Assembly (NCBI GenBank): GCA_937906765.1
Contig: CALCUV010000330.1
Span: forward strand, 1-12,961
Source: an uncultured Prevotella sp.
GTDB taxonomy: Bacteria; Bacteroidota; Bacteroidia; Bacteroidales; Bacteroidaceae
DNA: 12,961 bases
Reading direction: 5' to 3'
Shown here: piece by piece, positions 6,105 to 12,961 of the stretch
Numbering within the stretch: position 1 is the first letter of the stretch
Layout: every line of letters begins with the position of its first letter
Notes under the pieces: model-generated
What the model was told of the DNA's origin: nothing
Databases searched by the model: none
The model's input: the letters and a program-made list of their open reading frames with translations, nothing else
Program-made: the position numbers and the translations under genes

Positions 6105-7205
6105 TTATTGTTTGTTACTTTCAAGTTGTTGTTCTTCAGCAGGAGTCTCTTCACTCTCAGCCTCCCACTCCTCTTCATCTTCCTCCTGCATACGTTGCCA
6201 CTTCTCACGTGCTAACTCTTGCATGTCTGCCACGGTGTCTTTCTCATCAACGATTTCGTAACCGAGCATGGTTTCAATCACGTCTTCCATAGTTACGATA
6301 CCGCGCATACAACCGTATTCGTCAAAGATTACAGAGATGTGCTCCTTCTTGGCGAGCATCATTTCCCAAATTTCAGAAACGGAGGTCGATTCTTCAAACT
6401 TCAAGATGGGTCGCACGATTTCTGCAAGGCGCATGGAGAACTTATCTTCCGTCAATTTTTCAAGCACCGTCTGACGGAGCACATAGCCCGTAATGTAATT
6501 GTCATCCTCTTCGTAAACAGGGATACGCGAATACGTGCTAAACTCTTTTTCAAGATAAAACTCCTTCAGCGTCATCTGCTCATCCGCACTCGCCACAACC
6601 ACACTAGGCGTCATAATTTCATGAGCCGTAATGCTGTCCAAGCGAAGGAGATTTTGAATCATGCGGTTCTCTTCAGTTTCAAACACACCCTCTTCTGCCC
6701 CTACCTTTACCATGGCAGAAACTTCGTCGCGACTCACACTGACGGGTTGTTCACTGCCCGAGAAGAGTTTCATAATGTATTCCGAGAGCACCACAAGAGG
6801 ATAGGAAATTATCACCATGCCACGAATCACAAAAGCCGCGGGACATGCCAAAGAGCGCCAGTAGCGCGCACCAATGCTCTTGGGGATAATTTCTGAGAAC
6901 ACCAAAATCAGGATAGTTAGTATCGCTGAGATCACTCCGAAATATTCTTCACCAAAAACCTTTGTAGCTTCCGCACCTACGCCTGCCGCACCAATTGTGT
7001 GGGCAATCGTGTTCAAACAAAGGATGGCAGAAATTGGGCGGTCAATATTTTCCTTAAGCAACTTAAGCAACTTAGCTCCGCTAGCTTCTTCTTCTTCCTT
7101 CATGGTGACAAATGACGTCGGAGTAGAAAGCAGAACAGCCTCAAGAATAGAGCATGTAAAAGATATTGCAACCGCAATTGTAAAGTATAAAATTACTAGA
7201 CCCAT
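6105..7205 (-). CDS. CNNM/CBS-domain membrane protein (hemolysin-like, CorC/MpfA relative)
   Basis: This 366-residue membrane protein belongs to the CNNM (DUF21) family, whose members are linked to magnesium or other divalent-cation efflux. The transmembrane CNNM domain spans about 1-150: helix 1 with SFTCSILEAVLLS (15-27), NTIAHTIGAAGVGAEA (65-80), and the conserved FSEIIPKSIGARY (103-115). Two CBS domains follow at about 194-250 (HEIMTPSVVVASADE) and 263-316 (FDEYGCMRGIVTMEDVIETM), a module that usually binds adenine nucleotides. The C-terminus (330-366) is a Glu-rich acidic tail in place of the CorC/HlyC domain found in longer relatives. It is first in a likely transcript with pheT (101-bp gap) and yebC. 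The bacteroidete gliding protein GldE is also a CNNM relative, but nothing here points to gliding. The transported ion is inferred. Confidence 0.9.
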   Translation of the reverse strand: MGLVILYFTIAVAISFTCSILEAVLLSTPTSFVTMKEEEEASGAKLLKLLKENIDRPISAILCLNTIAHTIGAAGVGAEATKVFGEEYFGVISAILTILILVFSEIIPKSIGARYWRSLACPAAFVIRGMVIISYPLVVLSEYIMKLFSGSEQPVSVSRDEVSAMVKVGAEEGVFETEENRMIQNLLRLDSITAHEIMTPSVVVASADEQMTLKEFYLEKEFSTYSRIPVYEEDDNYITGYVLRQTVLEKLTEDKFSMRLAEIVRPILKFEESTSVSEIWEMMLAKKEHISVIFDEYGCMRGIVTMEDVIETMLGYEIVDEKDTVADMQELAREKWQRMQEEDEEEWEAESEETPAEEQQLESNKQ

Positions 7206-7240
7206 TAAGTTAAGTATATTGTTTAGTTCTTTTTAGGGCG

Positions 7241-7248
7241 CAAAGATA
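7241..7248 (-). promoter_or_regulatory. -7 promoter box for the CNNM-pheT-yebC block (TATCTTTG)
   Basis: The - strand reads TATCTTTGC, an exact TAnnTTTG match. Transcription would begin near 7235, giving a leader of about 30 nt before the ATG at 7205. No clear -33 element is present. The place where it should lie (about 7265-7272) overlaps the dnaG promoter box. Confidence 0.65.
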
Positions 7249-7269
7249 CACATTTTTATAATAATATAC

Positions 7270-7277
7270 TAATTTTG
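7270..7277 (+). promoter_or_regulatory. -7 promoter box for dnaG (TAATTTTG)
   Basis: TAATTTTGC is an exact TAnnTTTG match that ends 5 bp before the dnaG ATG at 7283. With the usual spacing the transcript would begin at or within a few bases of the start codon. No -33 element is obvious, and the expected region overlaps the opposing box at 7241-7248. Confidence 0.55.
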
Positions 7278-7282
7278 CACGT

Positions 7283-9262
7283 ATGATTGATAGGATTACC
7301 ATAGATAAAATTCGCTCGGCGGCTAATATTTACGACATTGTCAAGGAGTTTGTGACGCTTAAGAAAGCTGGCGCAAACTATAAGGGGTTGTGTCCGTTCC
7401 ACGACGAAAAGACGCCCTCGTTCATCGTAAGCCCCTCGAAGCAACTCTTCAAGTGCTTCTCGTGTGGCGAAGGTGGCGATGCCGTAGGCTTCATCATGAA
7501 GCACGAACAGATGACCTACCCCGAGGCCCTGAAGTGGATTGCAAAGCGTTACGGCATTGAGGTCAGAGAAAAGGAAGAGACGGAGGAAGAGAAGAAGGAG
7601 TCATCGGAGCGCGAGGCGATGTTTGCCGCCAATCAGTGGGCACGCGACTACTTTACCGACACGCTTTACAACAATGTGGAGGGCGTAGCCATCGGTATGG
7701 CTTATTTCCGCGCCCGTGGCTTCCGCGATGACATCATTAAGAAATTTCAATTGGGTTTCTGCTTGCCCGAGCGCGACGCTATGGCGCAAGCGGCACTCAA
7801 GCGTGGCTATGCCGAAGAATATTTGGTAAAAACGGGACTCTGCGTCAAGACGGAAGACGGCAAACTCCTCGACCGCTATCACGGACGCGTTATCTTCCCC
7901 GTGCATACCATTTCCGGTCGCGTCGTTGCCTTTGGCGGTCGCGTCTTGAACACGGAGAAGCAGAAGAATGTCGGCAAGTACGTCAATTCTCCCGAATCTT
8001 CCATTTACAATAAGAGTCACGAACTCTACGGTCTCTACTTGGCGAAACATGCCATCACGAAGCACGACCGCTGTTTCCTTGTAGAAGGTTACACCGACGT
8101 AATCTCCATGAACCAAGCGGGAATCGAGAACGTTGTTTCCAGTTCAGGCACCTCGCTTACCGTTGGGCAAATACGCTTGCTCCGACGCTTTACCCACAAC
8201 ATTACCCTACTCTACGACGGTGACGCTGCCGGCATCAAGGCTTCGCTTCGCGGTATTGACCTTCTCCTTGCTGAGGGCATGAATATCAAGGTGGTGCTCC
8301 TGCCCGAAGGAGAAGACCCCGACAGCTTTGCACGTAACAACAACGCTCAGAAATATTGGGAGTACATTGAGGCACATCAGACGGACTTCATCCGCTTCAA
8401 GACCAACCTCCTTCTGAAGGATGCTGAGAGCGACCCTCAAAAGCGTTCGGAAGTCATTCGTGACATCGTGAACAGCATTGCCGTTATCCCCGATCGCATT
8501 GTACGTCAAACCTACATCTCACAATGTGCCGAACAGGTGAATATGGAGGAGCGCATTATTGCTGCTGAGGTGGGCAAACAGATGCATGAGAATAACGGTC
8601 AAAGGGGAACGGAGAACGGAGAACGGGGAACGGAGAACGGGGAAAGTTCAACGGACAATGGTGCTCAACAATCCTCTCCTGCCAACACCATTCTCCGCGG
8701 AATGGCAGACAGTAGTCAGAAAGAATTTGAGTTGGTCAAAGCCATCATTCGCCACGGTTCGGCATTCCTTTTCACCGAGGAATCTGAAGATGGTGAAAAG
8801 ACCGATTGGACCGTAGCCAATTACATCGCCACTGACCTTGAAGCAGACGGTATTTCCCTACAAACGCCCCTCTATGCACAAATTCTTAGCGAAGCTTTAC
8901 CTCTGACAGATACAGAAGAAAATAAATACGTCTCGCTTCACTATTTCATGCAAGCAGAAATACCTGAAATTCAACAATTAGCAACTAAGGTTGCGGAAGA
9001 TAACTATGTATTATCTACAGAGCAGTTGAAGGAGCATAATCCTGATGAAAATCGTCTTGTCGAACTCATTCCGCACCTCCTCAATGAATATAAATTTCAT
9101 ATCGTAGAGACGCGCCTTAAAGAATTGCTCTCAGAATTGCGCAACCCTGAGGTGATGCAATCTCCCGAACGCTCACGCGCCATCATGGAAGAGCATGTGC
9201 ATTTCAGTCAACTCAAGAAAGCGCTTTCGCCCATGATTGGCATGCGCATCATTACGAGATAG
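7283..9262 (+). CDS. dnaG: DNA primase DnaG
   Basis: This 659-residue enzyme makes RNA primers for lagging-strand DNA synthesis at the replication fork. The N-terminal CHC2 zinc-binding domain has ligands C37, H40, C58 and C61 (CPFH and CFSC). The RNA polymerase core runs to about 430 and holds the TOPRIM fold: E268 in VEGYTDVISM, and D312 and D314 in LLYDGDAAG, with a further acidic EGEDPDSF at 342-349. The C-terminal part (about 475-659) fits the domain that binds the DnaB helicase. Residues 438-459 are a repetitive, polar linker (GQRGTEN, GERGTEN, GESSTDN) encoded by a heptanucleotide repeat. The start at 7283 fits the family N-terminus (MIDRITIDKI), and the promoter box sits immediately upstream. 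The gene stands alone, without rpoD or rpsU beside it. Confidence 0.97.
   Translation: MIDRITIDKIRSAANIYDIVKEFVTLKKAGANYKGLCPFHDEKTPSFIVSPSKQLFKCFSCGEGGDAVGFIMKHEQMTYPEALKWIAKRYGIEVREKEETEEEKKESSEREAMFAANQWARDYFTDTLYNNVEGVAIGMAYFRARGFRDDIIKKFQLGFCLPERDAMAQAALKRGYAEEYLVKTGLCVKTEDGKLLDRYHGRVIFPVHTISGRVVAFGGRVLNTEKQKNVGKYVNSPESSIYNKSHELYGLYLAKHAITKHDRCFLVEGYTDVISMNQAGIENVVSSSGTSLTVGQIRLLRRFTHNITLLYDGDAAGIKASLRGIDLLLAEGMNIKVVLLPEGEDPDSFARNNNAQKYWEYIEAHQTDFIRFKTNLLLKDAESDPQKRSEVIRDIVNSIAVIPDRIVRQTYISQCAEQVNMEERIIAAEVGKQMHENNGQRGTENGERGTENGESSTDNGAQQSSPANTILRGMADSSQKEFELVKAIIRHGSAFLFTEESEDGEKTDWTVANYIATDLEADGISLQTPLYAQILSEALPLTDTEENKYVSLHYFMQAEIPEIQQLATKVAEDNYVLSTEQLKEHNPDENRLVELIPHLLNEYKFHIVETRLKELLSELRNPEVMQSPERSRAIMEEHVHFSQLKKALSPMIGMRIITR
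8594..8663 (+). repeat. In-frame heptanucleotide repeat inside dnaG
   Basis: Ten consecutive 7-bp units: AACGGTC, AAAGGGG, AACGGAG twice, AACGGGG, AACGGAG, AACGGGG, AAAGTTC, AACGGAC, AATGGTG. Three units equal 21 bp, so the frame is kept and the protein shows a 7-residue repeat. The same heptamer family forms the hairpin at 12327-12388. It lies in the linker between polymerase core and helicase-binding domain, where extra residues should be tolerated. Confidence 0.9.
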
Positions 9263-9330
9263 ACCTCTGATTTTCTTCATCCCTCGCCTACCCCACCAAT
9301 AGATAACCACTCCGAAATTTGATAGCAAAA

Positions 9331-9478
9331 AAATAGGGACTAACGAAGCAAAAACTAAGTACCCAAATAAGCGTTCTTAACTCTCAAACAGGAGCGATTC
9401 TATTACACTAAGTTTTTCCTAATTCTATTTTAGTTTTTGCTCCTGTTCTAAGCCCCCCAAAGTAGTCCCTTTTTGGGG
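9331..9478 (+). promoter_or_regulatory. Structured intergenic region with competing helices (dnaG to glucanase)
   Basis: The 290-bp gap 9263-9552 has no gene. Four helices are possible. H1 is 9331-9342 with 9463-9474 (12 bp, one mismatch). H2 is 9348-9358 with 9430-9440 (11 bp, perfect). H3 is 9387-9395 with 9439-9447 (9 bp, perfect). H4 is 9455-9461 with 9472-9478 (CCCCAAA with TTTGGGG). H2 excludes H3, which share 9439-9440, and H4 excludes H1. It may include the dnaG terminator or act as a leader of the glucanase gene. Positions 9263-9330 and 9479-9552 show nothing recognisable. Confidence 0.45.
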
Positions 9479-9552
9479 CACTAACTTGAAAGCGTCTCGT
9501 TCATTTTTCATATTCCTGGAAACACGTTTCGACTATTAACAAACCTCATATT

Positions 9553-12312
9553 ATGAACAAACCCATCCTATCCTTACTCTGCGGAATTAGTTTGGCAGCA
9601 ACTGCTCAGACTTACCCTCTCACGCCACTTACTGAGGCTACACCGTTAGCGGATAATTATTCCATTAACTTTCCTCTTGATCAAACTTACACGCATGGTT
9701 CACGTCGTCTAAACGGCATTGCGCTCAACTCCGCCACTGACGGTTATCAAAGCGCGAGCGTCTCAACTTCGTCAACAGTTTTCAACCTTGTTTCAACACA
9801 ACAGTTCTCAGCAAAACCCGGCGAAACAGTTACGCCCACCTTCCAGTTTTCGGGCAATTGGATGAACGGTTATGTTTATCTCGACCGCGGAAATGATGGA
9901 GTCTTTGACGCTTTGATTGGCAATGACGGCACAATCTCAGAAGGCAGTGACATTATGTCATTCTCTTATTTTAATTGTGCGGATGGTTTTGCGTGTAACA
10001 GCGAGGGCACAACAAATTCCAATGGCAACATCTTGAATCCTCCCGCTTTCACCATCCCTTCCGATCTTCCTTATGGTTTTTACCGCATGCGCTACAAGGT
10101 TGACTGGGATTGCATCGACCCTGCTGGTAGAACGGAAGACGGTAATGGCATTTTGAAAAACGGTGGTGCGATTTGCGACATCTTAGTTAACATCCACGGA
10201 GATGCTTGCAATCTTCAAACCGAGGCATCTAATGGTAAGATTCTTGATGCTGAGGGCAATGCTCTCTGTGCTACAGTTCCCTTTGGCAACCCCTTAACCC
10301 TCACAGTTACGCCCAACGACGGTTATGTGTGTGATGGTCTTATCGTTCGCCATGGTTATAATCTTTCTGCTACTGCCGACCTTTACGGACTCCAACAATG
10401 GACCGAGGAGGTTATTCCCGCTTATTTATTTAAGGAGGGTAAAGTTACGCTTCCCGCACATTGCATGAATGGTGACGTAAGCATTACGGCGATTTTCGCA
10501 GAAAAAACCGGCGCTAACGAAGTGCAGGGAGATTACCCCTTAGGTTTTGATGCGTCACTTGAACTTCCCAACACGGATAATAAATTGACGCGCGCTGAAT
10601 TCCTTGTTAATGGTACGTCAGTCGGAACTATTTCACCTTCACGTACAAGCACTGCGGTTTATTACGACCTGACAACCAACGAAGTGCATGTTATTCCCGG
10701 CCAACAACTTTCTGCAAAACTTTCCTATAAAGGTACGATTCCTCACGTCTATTTCTACGTTGACTTCAACCAAGACGGGCAGTTTGCTGCGACGCTTGAT
10801 GCCAACGATATGCCCACTCTCAGTGGCGAACTTGTTAGTTACACCTACGTAAACGGCAAGAACAGTCTTGGCGAAGCGTCTGCAATTGACGCTGAAGCAA
10901 GTGCGCTCCCTGAATTTACGATTCCGGCGGTATTGCCTACGGGTGTGTATCGCGCACGTCTCAAGGTAGATTACGACAATACCGAACCTGCAGGAAGTAC
11001 AACTATCAATGTGGCGAATGGAAGCGTCATTGACTTCCTTCTGAACGTTCACAACGAAAAGCATTCACTTGAAGTGCTCACCGAAAACGGCAGTATCAAC
11101 GGCAGTCAAAACACAGGACTTCCCCTCTTTATCACTCCCTATACTACATTACCCATTGTGCCCACTCCTGCGGTTTCTGGTTTCAAAGCAAGTGAAATAG
11201 TTATCCGCCACGGGCATAACCTTAATGGTCCTGAGTTCGTTCACGGCAACCGTCAGTGGGAAGAATACACGGTTGATGCAAAGAATTATACCATTCCGGC
11301 GAAGAAGATGAATGGTGACATTGTTATTTCAGCGTCGTTCCAACCCACTGAAAACACTGAGTATGAACTTGTGTTCAGTGACGAATTTAACCTGCCCGAT
11401 GGTTCTCGCCCCGATGAATCTAAGTGGGTGAGTTGCGAGCGTCAGGGTGCTACGTGGAACCGTTGGTTGGCAGACCGCCCCGAAGTTTATTTCATCAACG
11501 ACGGCAAGTTAGTTACCCGTGCCATTCCCAATCCTTATCAAGACGAAGACCCCGTTCCGATGATTACAGGCGGAGTGAAGTCGCAGGGTAAGTTTGCTTT
11601 TACTTATGGTAAGGTAGAATGTCGTGCCTTGAGCAATCCTTGGATTGGCAATTTCCCTGCCATTTGGATGATGCCGGCAGATAACAGTAAGGGTTGGCCT
11701 AATGCTGGTGAAATTGATATTTGGGAAGTTATCGATACGGAAGAACGTAGTTACCACACCATTCACTCTAACTGGACCTACAATCTCCATCAAGGTCCTC
11801 AGTCAAGTTTTAACACGCCTGTGAAACTCGACCGCTACCACACCTACGGACTTGAGTGGGATGAAACTTCTCTGAATTGGTATGTGGATGGAAAACTTGT
11901 GGGTACCTATAACAAATCTACCGATTCCAATGCGCTTAACCAGGGTCAGTGGCCTTTCAACAAGCATTTCTACCTCATCCTCAATCAGAGCGTAGGTAAT
12001 GGTGCTTGGGCAAAACCCGCCGATGAAAACCATACTTACGAGACCACTTTTGACTGGATTCGCGTGTACCAAAAGAAGGGACAACAAAACACAGACGGCA
12101 CTGTTGGCATTGAAGAAGTCACTACTCCTTCTGAACCTATCATTGAAGTTGTGAAGGGTGGCGTAACAATCAATAGTTCTTCACCTCAAATGGTAAACAT
12201 CTATGACCTCAGCGGTCGCCTTGTTATCAGTCGTAGCATTGTTGGCAAGTTGTGCCTCAACCTTAACCAAGGAATCTACCTTGTGAATGGTGAAAAGATA
12301 GTTGTTCGATAA
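9553..12312 (+). CDS. Secreted GH16 beta-glucanase (laminarinase-like) with two GEVED-type units and T9SS tail
   Basis: This 919-residue protein is a predicted secreted polysaccharide hydrolase. A signal peptide covers residues 1-18 (cleavage likely before QTYP). Two related units follow at about 27-318 and 325-598. Each has a GEVED-like strand pattern (VYLDRGNDGVFDA at 108-120; FYVDFNQDGQFAA at 401-413) and a second motif (VRHGYNL/IRHGHNL, then MNGDVSI/MNGDIVI); they probably help substrate binding or spacing. The GH16 catalytic domain spans about 603-840, with the active-site motif GEIDIWE (E720 nucleophile, D722, E725 acid/base). The extra residue in ExDxxE is typical of the beta-bulge group, which includes laminarinases. 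Residues 880-919 (VNIYDLSGRLVISRS to KIVVR) match a type IX secretion sorting tail, so the enzyme is likely exported and surface-bound or released. Beta-1,3-glucan is the most likely substrate, but GH16 specificity cannot be fixed from the motif alone. Confidence 0.93.
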   Translation: MNKPILSLLCGISLAATAQTYPLTPLTEATPLADNYSINFPLDQTYTHGSRRLNGIALNSATDGYQSASVSTSSTVFNLVSTQQFSAKPGETVTPTFQFSGNWMNGYVYLDRGNDGVFDALIGNDGTISEGSDIMSFSYFNCADGFACNSEGTTNSNGNILNPPAFTIPSDLPYGFYRMRYKVDWDCIDPAGRTEDGNGILKNGGAICDILVNIHGDACNLQTEASNGKILDAEGNALCATVPFGNPLTLTVTPNDGYVCDGLIVRHGYNLSATADLYGLQQWTEEVIPAYLFKEGKVTLPAHCMNGDVSITAIFAEKTGANEVQGDYPLGFDASLELPNTDNKLTRAEFLVNGTSVGTISPSRTSTAVYYDLTTNEVHVIPGQQLSAKLSYKGTIPHVYFYVDFNQDGQFAATLDANDMPTLSGELVSYTYVNGKNSLGEASAIDAEASALPEFTIPAVLPTGVYRARLKVDYDNTEPAGSTTINVANGSVIDFLLNVHNEKHSLEVLTENGSINGSQNTGLPLFITPYTTLPIVPTPAVSGFKASEIVIRHGHNLNGPEFVHGNRQWEEYTVDAKNYTIPAKKMNGDIVISASFQPTENTEYELVFSDEFNLPDGSRPDESKWVSCERQGATWNRWLADRPEVYFINDGKLVTRAIPNPYQDEDPVPMITGGVKSQGKFAFTYGKVECRALSNPWIGNFPAIWMMPADNSKGWPNAGEIDIWEVIDTEERSYHTIHSNWTYNLHQGPQSSFNTPVKLDRYHTYGLEWDETSLNWYVDGKLVGTYNKSTDSNALNQGQWPFNKHFYLILNQSVGNGAWAKPADENHTYETTFDWIRVYQKKGQQNTDGTVGIEEVTTPSEPIIEVVKGGVTINSSSPQMVNIYDLSGRLVISRSIVGKLCLNLNQGIYLVNGEKIVVR

Positions 12313-12326
12313 AGCATCATATTGAC

Positions 12327-12388
12327 AACGGACTACAGTCAACAGACAACTATAAAAAAACGTCGTTATCTGCTAACTGTAGTCCGTT
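12327..12388. terminator. Heptamer-derived hairpin after the glucanase gene
   Basis: AACGGACTACAGT (12327-12339) pairs perfectly with 12376-12388. The stem can extend inward to 12350/12365, giving 24 positions with three C-A mismatches and an A-rich loop. The arms are AACGGAC-type heptamers. The position, 15 bp after the glucanase stop, suits a terminator, but on the + strand no long T-tract follows. On the - strand the three mismatches become G-U pairs, so the helix is better formed there. The rest of 12313-12434 shows nothing else. Confidence 0.6.
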
Positions 12389-12434
12389 AGTCTATTTACT
12401 CGCCTACGTGTTTAATCTAAATACGTAAAAAATC

Positions 12435-12961
12435 ATGAAATCAATCCTCATCACCGGCGCTACAGGTTTCGTTGGTAGTCGCTTCGTTGTACGTTGGAAA
12501 GACAAATATACCTTGCTCACGCCCTCGCATGCCGAACTCCCCATTGATAATGCCGAATCGGCGCTACGCTATGTGAGCGCCGAAAAACCAGATGTTGTGC
12601 TCCACCTCGCGGCTATCTCTAATACATGGCATTGTGAGCAACACCCCGATGAGAGTTATGCTATTAACGTTCTCGGTGCCGTAAACATGGCACAGGCAGC
12701 CAAAGCGGTGGGTGCAAAATTCATTTTCTTCTCCTCCGATCAGATTTACAACGGCAACGAAGAACTTGGCGGACTCCCCGAAACGATTGCCGTACGCCCC
12801 GAAAACGTTTACGGTCGCCACAAACTGGAAGCTGAACTACGAATTGCGGAAGTAGATGAAACCGCCGTATTATTGCGCGCCACATGGATGTACGACCTGC
12901 CGGGGGATGGCCTGCCCATCCGCGGGAACATGCTGTGCAATCTGCTGGCGCAGGCGCAGGA
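12435..12961 (+). CDS. SDR-family sugar-nucleotide epimerase/reductase (RmlD-like), partial
   Basis: The gene runs off the window; 175 complete codons are visible from the ATG at 12435. It is an extended short-chain dehydrogenase with a Rossmann fold. The NAD(P)-binding GATGFVG lies at residues 8-14, HLAAIS at 57-62, the SSDQIYNG segment at 100-107 (equivalent to the catalytic STD/SSD region of RmlD), and the catalytic YxxxK as Y126-GRH-K130. The whole most resembles dTDP-4-dehydrorhamnose reductase-like proteins, but the C-terminal substrate domain is missing, so substrate and product are unknown. It is 122 bp after the glucanase and separated by a hairpin, so it is probably a separate unit. 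The last ~65 bp are markedly GC-rich with different leucine codons, although the frame stays open. Confidence 0.88.
   Translation, partial: MKSILITGATGFVGSRFVVRWKDKYTLLTPSHAELPIDNAESALRYVSAEKPDVVLHLAAISNTWHCEQHPDESYAINVLGAVNMAQAAKAVGAKFIFFSSDQIYNGNEELGGLPETIAVRPENVYGRHKLEAELRIAEVDETAVLLRATWMYDLPGDGLPIRGNMLCNLLAQAQ

Noticed and set aside
5987-6208. Small - strand open frame between the CNNM gene and pheT
   Set aside because: It overlaps both the CNNM 3' end and the pheT start in another frame, runs through octamer repeats, and has no start signal or family resemblance.
6219-6896. 225-codon open frame on the + strand opposite the CNNM gene
   Set aside because: It is a shadow of the CNNM/CBS gene, rich in His and Phe from antisense reading, with no family resemblance.
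8559-8816. Alternative-frame peptide with RRTENGERRT repeats
   Set aside because: It is the product of reading the heptamer repeat in another frame of dnaG. The dnaG frame is continuous with conserved domains on both sides.
9562-9609. Glucanase N-terminus as a lipoprotein signal (cysteine at residue 10)
   Set aside because: The cysteine is inside the hydrophobic core and is preceded by Leu-Leu, not a lipobox; the AATAQT cleavage site and T9SS tail fit ordinary secretion.

Overview
The window looks like a chromosomal segment from a member of the Bacteroidota, most likely Bacteroidales and close to Prevotella. Signs are: promoter boxes of the Bacteroidota type TAnnTTTG in front of genes, few Shine-Dalgarno sequences, a secreted glucanase with tandem GEVED-type domains and a type IX secretion (T9SS) C-terminal tail, and intergenic short-period repeats (octamers AGGTTWTR, heptamers AACGGAN) of the kind common in Prevotella-like genomes. 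The genus is inferred from style and was not checked by any search.

Layout. Positions 1-700 hold no gene. They contain a mirrored array of small palindromes (41-306), then AT-rich DNA with a 21-bp tandem repeat and a hairpin close to a promoter. Positions 758-1849 form a two-gene + strand unit: an ECF sigma factor and, 12 bp later, a four-helix membrane protein that may be its regulator. A strong bidirectional terminator (1871-1920) separates this from a - strand block. Reading that block in transcription order: a CNNM/CBS membrane transporter-like protein (7205-6105), pheT (6003-3538), a YebC/PmpR family protein (3406-2681), a hairpin terminator (2668-2625) and a LUD-domain protein (2553-1939).

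The 77-bp gap at 7206-7282 carries two back-to-back promoter boxes, one for the CNNM-pheT-yebC block and one for dnaG, which runs rightward (7283-9262). The dnaG box lies so close to the start codon that the transcript may be leaderless. dnaG also carries an in-frame block of a heptanucleotide repeat between its polymerase core and its helicase-binding domain. After a 290-bp structured gap comes a 919-residue secreted GH16 beta-glucanase (9553-12312), then a hairpin built from the same heptamer family. The window ends inside an SDR/RmlD-like epimerase-reductase gene (12435 onward), whose last ~65 bp are unusually GC-rich.

Most genes are core housekeeping (phenylalanine-tRNA charging, replication priming, translation or transcription support) with one polysaccharide-degrading enzyme. 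No complete new multi-gene system is evident. The most unexplained items are the mirrored palindrome array at the left, the sigma factor/membrane protein pair, and the short-period repeats that have entered both intergenic DNA and dnaG.
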